A stretch of DNA of 64,000 nucleotides from CAWAYR01 sp050250955 (GTDB lineage Bacteria > Acidobacteriota > Vicinamibacteria > Vicinamibacterales > UBA2999): assembly GCA_050250955.1 (NCBI GenBank), contig JBFWNR010000001.1, positions 1,178,001-1,242,000 of the forward strand, given 5' to 3'. The notes under the pieces are model-generated. The model searched no databases. It was given only the letters and a program-made list of their open reading frames with translations, and had not been told where the DNA came from. Below are positions 59,267-64,000 of the stretch, piece after piece (within the stretch, counting starts at the first letter, position 1; every line of letters starts with the position of its first letter). Position numbers and translations under genes: made by a program.

Positions 59267-60835
59267 ATGACCAGACACCGTCTCACTTCGACCCTCGCCG
59301 CCGGTACCGTCCTCGTCGCCGCCGCGTTGCTGACCGCCTGCCAGGAGACCCCTGCGCCGGCGCCGGCAGCGACGGCCGCACCGGCCGATCCGGCCGCCGC
59401 CGCCCGTGAGCAGCTCATCGCCCGCGGCAAGTCGCTCGAACTGCCGACGCCCTACGAGCCGGTGCCCGGTGATGCACTCTCCCACCATACGTCGGGCTAC
59501 GCCAAGACGATGTGCTCGGCGGTGTTCATCACCGGCTACGACATCGACTTCGCCGCCGAGCACGTCGGCTACTTCACGGCGCCGTACGACGAGCGCAAGA
59601 AGGTCGGCAAGCCGGTCGTCGACCGCGACAAGAAGACGGTGAGCATCACGCTGCCCAACGGCGTGACGCGGACCGCCGTCTACACCGGCAGCCAGGGCTG
59701 CGTGACCTACCCCGAGGGCACGACCACGCTGTCGTTCACGCCCAAGGCGGTGACGCCCAACCTGCCGCCGGCCGACACCCAGGACTGGCCGATGGGCGAT
59801 CGGCTGCCGAAGGCGCCGTTCCCGGCCGAGCTCGACGAAGCAAAGATCACCGCGGCCGTCGACGCCGCGTTCGAGAACCCGGACGCCGAGACCACCGCCT
59901 TCGTCGTCACCCACAAGGGGCGGCTGGTCGGCGAGCGCTACGGCGAGGGCATCACAAGGACCACGCCGCTCGAAAGCTGGTCGATGGGCAAGAGCGTGAC
60001 CTCGACCATCATGGGCACGCTCATCCACAAGGGCGTCTACACGCTCGAACAGCCGGCCCCGGTGCCCGAGTGGCAGGGCGAGGGCGACCCGCGGAAGGAG
60101 ATCCGCATCCAGGACATCCTGCGCATGTCGAGCGGCATCCGCATCGTCGCGCCGAGCGATCCCGACTACGACCCCAACGGCCCGTATCCCGATCACCTCT
60201 ACCTCTACACCGACGCCGGCAACTCCTACCGCTACGCCGCAACGCGCCCGCAGCAGTGGAAGCCCAACACCGTCGGCCGCTACCGCAACACCGATCCGGT
60301 GCTCATCAACTACCTCAACCGGCTCGGCATCGAGAAGCTGAAGCTCGACTACCTGTCCTACCCGCAGCGCCAGCTGTGGGACAAGATCGGCGTCCGCACG
60401 ATGGTGATGGAGACCGATCCGTCGGGCAACTTCCTCACCCAGGGCTACGAGTACATGTCGGGCCGCGACTGGGCGCGCCTCGGCAACCTCTACCTGAATC
60501 ACGGCGTGGCGCCTGGCGGCGAGCGCATCCTGCCGGAGGGCTACGACACCTTCGTCAGCACCATCGCACCGGCGTGGCAGGCCGACGGGCGGCCGATCTA
60601 CGGCGGCTTCTTCTGGATCAACGGCGACGGCGCCTGGCCGATCCCCAGGGAGGCCTACTCGATGAACGGCGCCGGCGGCCAGCAGGTGTGGATCATCCCG
60701 TCGCACGACCTGGTGGTGGTGCGCATCGGCAACTTCCGCGGCAGCCGCCACGTGCGGGCGACGCTCAGCAAGGCGCTGGAGATCCTGATGGCCTCGGTGC
60801 CGCCGTCGGCCGGCCGGACGACCACCGGCGGCTAG
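59267..60835 (+). CDS. Lipoprotein serine hydrolase, class C beta-lactamase family
   Basis: A 522-residue protein with a lipobox LLTAC (Cys25), so it is anchored in a membrane. The beta-lactamase/penicillin-binding-like domain (about residues 190-510) has SxxK as SMGKS (Ser239, Lys242) and a YRNTD-type second motif (GRYRNTDPVL). It resembles esterases or 6-aminohexanoate-dimer hydrolases. The first 190 residues are an extra region (SGYAKTMCSAVFITGYD, VSITLPNGVTRTAVYTGSQG), typical of this subgroup. A TAGACT hexamer lies at 59226-59231. Its TAG stop overlaps the convergent gene's stop (CTAG). Confidence 0.85.
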   Translation: MTRHRLTSTLAAGTVLVAAALLTACQETPAPAPAATAAPADPAAAAREQLIARGKSLELPTPYEPVPGDALSHHTSGYAKTMCSAVFITGYDIDFAAEHVGYFTAPYDERKKVGKPVVDRDKKTVSITLPNGVTRTAVYTGSQGCVTYPEGTTTLSFTPKAVTPNLPPADTQDWPMGDRLPKAPFPAELDEAKITAAVDAAFENPDAETTAFVVTHKGRLVGERYGEGITRTTPLESWSMGKSVTSTIMGTLIHKGVYTLEQPAPVPEWQGEGDPRKEIRIQDILRMSSGIRIVAPSDPDYDPNGPYPDHLYLYTDAGNSYRYAATRPQQWKPNTVGRYRNTDPVLINYLNRLGIEKLKLDYLSYPQRQLWDKIGVRTMVMETDPSGNFLTQGYEYMSGRDWARLGNLYLNHGVAPGGERILPEGYDTFVSTIAPAWQADGRPIYGGFFWINGDGAWPIPREAYSMNGAGGQQVWIIPSHDLVVVRIGNFRGSRHVRATLSKALEILMASVPPSAGRTTTGG

Positions 60836-62421
60836 GGCAACGCGAACAGGAACACGGCGCGGCCGGCAGCCACCGACACGTGCTGCCGGCCGTCGACCAG
60901 GAACGTCGTCGGGTTCGAGCGCACGATGCCGCCGACCTGGAACTGCCACAGCGGCGCCCCCGTCCTGGCGTCGAGCGCGTAGAAGTTCCCTTCGTTCGAC
61001 CCCGAGAACACCAGCCCGCCGGCCGTCGAGAGCACGCCCGACCACGACGGCGACGGCAGCCGGAAGTCCCATACCCTGGCGCCGGTCGTCGCGTCCAGCG
61101 CGCGCACCGCGCCCCACGCCTCGTCGGCGAGGCGGCGCTCGCCGCCACCGGTGAACGGCTGGCCGGCCTCGTACTCGACGTCGGTCTTGTAGTAGTACGA
61201 GCCCATCTCGCGGACCGGCACGTAGAAGAGGCCGGTCTGCGGGCTGTACGAGGGGCTCGGCCAGTTGGTGCTGCCCTGCAGGCTGGGGTAGACGAGGTTG
61301 CCCTCGTAGGTCGGCTCGGTGCCCTCGATCACGCGCGGGCGCCCCTTCGGGTCGATGCCTTTGGCCCACGTCTGCTTCGCGTACGGCGCCGCGTGCAGGA
61401 ACTCGCCGGTGACGCGGTCGAGCACGTAGTAGAAGGCGTTGCGGTTGGCGGTGATGAGCGTCTGGCGCGGCCGGCCGTCGATGGACAGATCGGCGAGCAC
61501 CTGGATCTGGTTGGCGTCCCAGTCGTGCACGTCGTGCGGCGTGTACTGGAAGTGCCACTTCATCCGCCCGGTGTCGGCGTCGAGCGCGAGCACCGACGAC
61601 GTATAGAGGTTGTCGCCCTGGCGGACGTCGCCGTTCCAGTCGGGCCCGGGGTTGCCGGTGCCCCAGTAGAGCAGGTTGAGCGCCGGATCGAAGGAGCCGG
61701 TGAGCCAGGTGGCGCCGGCGCCGTTCTTCCAGCTGTCGCCGGCCCAGGTCTCCACGCCGGGCTCCCCCGCCGCCGGCACCGTGTAGGTGCGCCAGGCGAG
61801 CGTCCCGGTCCTGGCGTCGTAGGCGTCGACGAAGCCGCGGATGCCGGCCTCGCCGCCGCTGATCCCGACGATCACCTTGTCCTTCACCGCCAGCGGCGCC
61901 ATCGTGATCGAGTGGCCGGTGCCGTTGTCGGCCACCGTCGTCTCCCAGCGGACGGCTCCGGTCTGCGCGTCGAGCGCGATGAGCACGCCGTCGAGCGAGC
62001 CGACGAACACCTTGTCGTCGAGGATGGCGACGCCGCGGTTGGTGGCCGGGAAGCCGATGAGCCGCAGGTCCGACGGCATCGGCCGCACGTAGCTCCAGAT
62101 CGGCCGGCCGCTCTTCGGGTCGAGCGCCGTCACGGTGGTCGGCGGCTCGGTCACGTACATCAGGCCGTCGGCGACGATGGCCGACGTCTCCATCTGGCCG
62201 TTGCCGGCCACCTGGTAGACCCAGACCGGGCGCAGCCCGGCGACGTTGCCGGGCGTGAGCTGGTCGAGCCGCGAGTGGCGCTGGCCGAAGTAGCCGCCGT
62301 TGTAGGTGAGCCACGAGCCAGGCTCGCGGGCGGCGTCGACCAGGCGCTGATACGGCACCTGGCCGCTCGTCGCCGCCACGCTCGCCACCACGACCACCGC
62401 CGCCGCCGCTGCTCGTCTCAT
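60832..62421 (-). CDS. PQQ-dependent alcohol/quinoprotein dehydrogenase
   Basis: A 529-residue exported quinoprotein with an eight-bladed propeller. After the signal peptide it has WLTYNGGYFGQRHSRLDQLT, GGEAGIRGFVDAYDARTG, WGTGNPGPDWNGD, HDWDANQIQ (catalytic Asp region) and FSGSNEGNFYALDARTG. The residue two after the catalytic Asp is Asn rather than the Asp that marks lanthanide enzymes, which suggests calcium. There is no cysteine, so the vicinal disulfide is absent. Electrons probably go to the dihaem cytochrome encoded upstream, whose stop overlaps the ATG at 62421. Confidence 0.87.
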   Translation of the reverse strand: MRRAAAAAVVVVASVAATSGQVPYQRLVDAAREPGSWLTYNGGYFGQRHSRLDQLTPGNVAGLRPVWVYQVAGNGQMETSAIVADGLMYVTEPPTTVTALDPKSGRPIWSYVRPMPSDLRLIGFPATNRGVAILDDKVFVGSLDGVLIALDAQTGAVRWETTVADNGTGHSITMAPLAVKDKVIVGISGGEAGIRGFVDAYDARTGTLAWRTYTVPAAGEPGVETWAGDSWKNGAGATWLTGSFDPALNLLYWGTGNPGPDWNGDVRQGDNLYTSSVLALDADTGRMKWHFQYTPHDVHDWDANQIQVLADLSIDGRPRQTLITANRNAFYYVLDRVTGEFLHAAPYAKQTWAKGIDPKGRPRVIEGTEPTYEGNLVYPSLQGSTNWPSPSYSPQTGLFYVPVREMGSYYYKTDVEYEAGQPFTGGGERRLADEAWGAVRALDATTGARVWDFRLPSPSWSGVLSTAGGLVFSGSNEGNFYALDARTGAPLWQFQVGGIVRSNPTTFLVDGRQHVSVAAGRAVFLFALP

Positions 62422-63224
62422 CGCTGCCCCCGCAAACCGGAGAGGTAGGCCACCAGGTCGTCGAGATCGCCGGCCGGCAGCGCGGCGTAAGCGGGCATCA
62501 GGCTGGCGCCCGCTTCCCGCTCGAGGGCCTGCAGCTCGGCGACGCGGAAGGCGTGCAGTCGCCCACCGGTGTCGCGGACGTGCACCCAGAAGGCGTCCTC
62601 GCTCACCCGCACACCGCGGACCGGAGCGCCCGCCTTCGGGCGGGCGGTGACGACGACGTGGCCGTCGGGCACGCGCGCCGCCGGCGTCACCAGGGCTTCG
62701 CGCAGGTAGGCGGCACCGCGGCGGGCGCCGATGCCGGTCAGGTCGGGCCCGAGGGCCCGGCCCTCGCCGTCGACGACGTGGCAGCCCGCGCACCCCCGCG
62801 CCGCGTAGACGTCGCGGCCGTGACGGGCGTCGCCGGCGGCCGGGGCGCCGTCGGCACGGTTGAACGCGCGCACGTAGGCGGCGAGCTGCCAGCTCCGCCG
62901 CGGGCCGTTGGCATCGCCGAAGCCGGGCATCACCCCGGGAATCCCGCTGCGCACCAGCGTGAAGAGCGCGGCGTCGTCGGCCCCGCGCGCGAAGGCCGGC
63001 TTCAGCAGCGAGGGCCCGTAGCCGCCGCTGCCGTCGATGCCGTGACACAGCGCGCACTGCGCGCGGTAGAGCCGCCGGCCCTCGGCGAGGTCGGCGGCGT
63101 CGGCCGCCGACAGCGGCCGCTGGAGCTCGGGCGCGGGGTACTGCGCGGCGATGCGCGCGGTCGCGATGACCGCCACTGCGGCGGCCAGGCAGACGGGACG
63201 GGTCCAGCGGGCGGCTACTGGCAT
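62418..63224 (-). CDS. Dihaem cytochrome c, electron acceptor of the PQQ dehydrogenase
   Basis: A 268-residue exported protein with two cytochrome c domains: CALCH (Cys57-His61) with GIPGVMPGF supplying the likely axial Met99, and CAGCH (Cys145-His149) with GPDLTGIGARRG. It is followed by a second c-type-like portion (PDGHVVVTARPKAGAPVRGV) and the final DLVAYLSGL. It is the first gene of the operon with the PQQ enzyme. GAGAGG lies before ATG 63224 and a TATCGT hexamer lies at 63262-63257 on the minus strand. Confidence 0.87.
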   Translation of the reverse strand: MPVAARWTRPVCLAAAVAVIATARIAAQYPAPELQRPLSAADAADLAEGRRLYRAQCALCHGIDGSGGYGPSLLKPAFARGADDAALFTLVRSGIPGVMPGFGDANGPRRSWQLAAYVRAFNRADGAPAAGDARHGRDVYAARGCAGCHVVDGEGRALGPDLTGIGARRGAAYLREALVTPAARVPDGHVVVTARPKAGAPVRGVRVSEDAFWVHVRDTGGRLHAFRVAELQALEREAGASLMPAYAALPAGDLDDLVAYLSGLRGQR

Positions 63225-63450
63225 CGTGGCCTCTCGAGGCGGGCGCGCCGCCGCGGACGATACCACGCCCGGCTGGGCGGCGCCCCGGAGCGGCCGTGCA
63301 CGCGTGCGCACTCGGGCGGCCGGCGGCGAGCGGCGTAGAATGGCGGGACATCAGTCATCGAGCGAGCGCCCCCAGCAGCTCGTCGCGAGCGTCCCCGCCC
63401 GACGCGGGGGCTGCCCCACGGGCGATCTGCCCCCGTGGACCGGAGGTCGA

Positions 63451-64000
63451 ATGCCGGACGCGTTCGAAGAGCAAGCGGTGCTCGTCGCCGCCGAACAGGC
63501 GGCGGCGGAAGGCGACACGACCGCGGCGGAACTGCACCTCCGCAAGCTGCTGGATCTCCAGATCGCGCGGCTGGGTCCGGACCACGCCGAGGTCGCCTCG
63601 ACGCTCCACAACCTGGCCGTCGTGTGTGAGCGGGCCAGCCGGATCAGCGAGGCCGAGGGACTCTATCGACGGGCCGCGGCCGTCGCGGCGTCGTCGCTGC
63701 CGCCGACCGATCAGCTCGTCATCCGTTGTCAGGAGGACCTGAACGCCTTCCTGGACGCGCGGATGACGCCCCTGAAGCCGCCGCCCACGCCAGCGGCCCC
63801 CACCGCCACTCCGGCGCCGCGGCCGACGCCGCCATCCGGCGTGCGGGCGCCGGCGCCGGCGGGAACCGCCCGCGCGCCGGCCCGTCCAGCCTCACGCGTC
63901 CGGCCACCAACGGCCCTGCCGCCGCCCCCGCCGCCGGCGCGGACGGGGTGGGTCGTGGCCGCGATCGCCGGAGCCGTGGTGGTGGTGGCGGCGGCGGCCG
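63451..64000 (+). CDS. Tetratricopeptide-repeat protein with membrane anchor, 5' part
   Basis: Runs off the right edge; 183 codons are visible. Residues 15-100 contain TPR repeats of the kinesin-light-chain type (GDTTAAELHLRKLLDLQIAR, ASTLHNLAVVCERASRISEA, YRRAAAV). A Pro-rich linker and a hydrophobic segment at the edge (GWVVAAIAGAVVVVAA) suggest a transmembrane helix followed by an outer domain. GGAGG lies 4 bases before the ATG. Upstream bases 63393-63438 can form two GC-rich hairpins, and TAGAAT lies at 63336-63341. Confidence 0.75.
   Translation, partial: MPDAFEEQAVLVAAEQAAAEGDTTAAELHLRKLLDLQIARLGPDHAEVASTLHNLAVVCERASRISEAEGLYRRAAAVAASSLPPTDQLVIRCQEDLNAFLDARMTPLKPPPTPAAPTATPAPRPTPPSGVRAPAPAGTARAPARPASRVRPPTALPPPPPPARTGWVVAAIAGAVVVVAAAA

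Overview
The window is about 64 kb of very GC-rich bacterial DNA, densely packed with genes, with no gene-free stretch longer than about 270 bases. I saw no rRNA, tRNA, CRISPR array, insertion sequence or prophage. The content points to an acidobacterium, most likely of the Vicinamibacteria type. Signs are an Oar-like TonB-dependent receptor with an N-terminal carboxypeptidase-regulatory domain, three more secreted proteins built from such domains, a DUF4159 protein, a PQQ dehydrogenase with dihaem cytochrome c, and AddAB-type recombination enzymes. The assignment rests on gene content, not on a marker-gene tree.

Layout. 1-1146 (-): a VapBC toxin-antitoxin pair running into a type IIA topoisomerase A subunit cut by the window edge. 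1233-10724: tRNA-proofreading deacylase and D-lactate dehydrogenase-type flavoprotein (-), DUF4159 protein (+), a large secreted fibronectin-type protein (-), DUF2461 protein (+), an atypical methyltransferase (-) and a Uma2 protein (-). 10789-17751: amino-acid permease with nitrilase (-), a small membrane protein, then a GcvT-like protein divergent from two PYROXD2-like flavoproteins. 17834-23087: three tandem secreted carboxypeptidase-regulatory paralogues. 23196-29303: acetyltransferase, D-threonine-aldolase-like enzyme next to a lone microcompartment shell protein, an overlapping pterin dehydratase-MerR-membrane protein operon, and glycine oxidase. 29484-35982: TonB receptor and LolA-like protein, divergent from a two-component system. 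36088-43666: acetyltransferase, SRPBCC, LOG-family and flavin-binding sensor-like genes, two cytochromes c, aldo/keto reductase, MgtC. 43667-50520: AddA/AddB-type recombination nuclease. 50590-55944: secreted proteins and an ECF sigma operon. 56208-57707: metK and a DksA-like protein. 57855-63224: ExbD and TonB, a serine-hydrolase lipoprotein, PQQ dehydrogenase with dihaem cytochrome. 63451-end: a TPR protein cut by the edge.

Expression logic. Many neighbours overlap by four bases (GTGA or ATGA), indicating translational coupling. At least a dozen unlinked or first genes have a TANNNT hexamer only 5-7 bases before the start codon and no Shine-Dalgarno sequence. This is the layout of leaderless mRNAs, and I used it to choose several starts.

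The most interesting element is the leader of metK. A consensus -35 is followed by about 130 bases that can fold into two hairpins, a 6-bp loop-to-downstream pseudoknot, an antiterminator and an intrinsic terminator whose T-tract ends 10 bases before the metK start. The antiterminator and terminator exclude each other, and the pseudoknot competes with the antiterminator. This looks like a transcription-attenuating riboswitch, presumably sensing S-adenosylmethionine, that does not match any SAM class I can recall. Three families of palindromic intergenic repeats also recur, mostly at gene ends.
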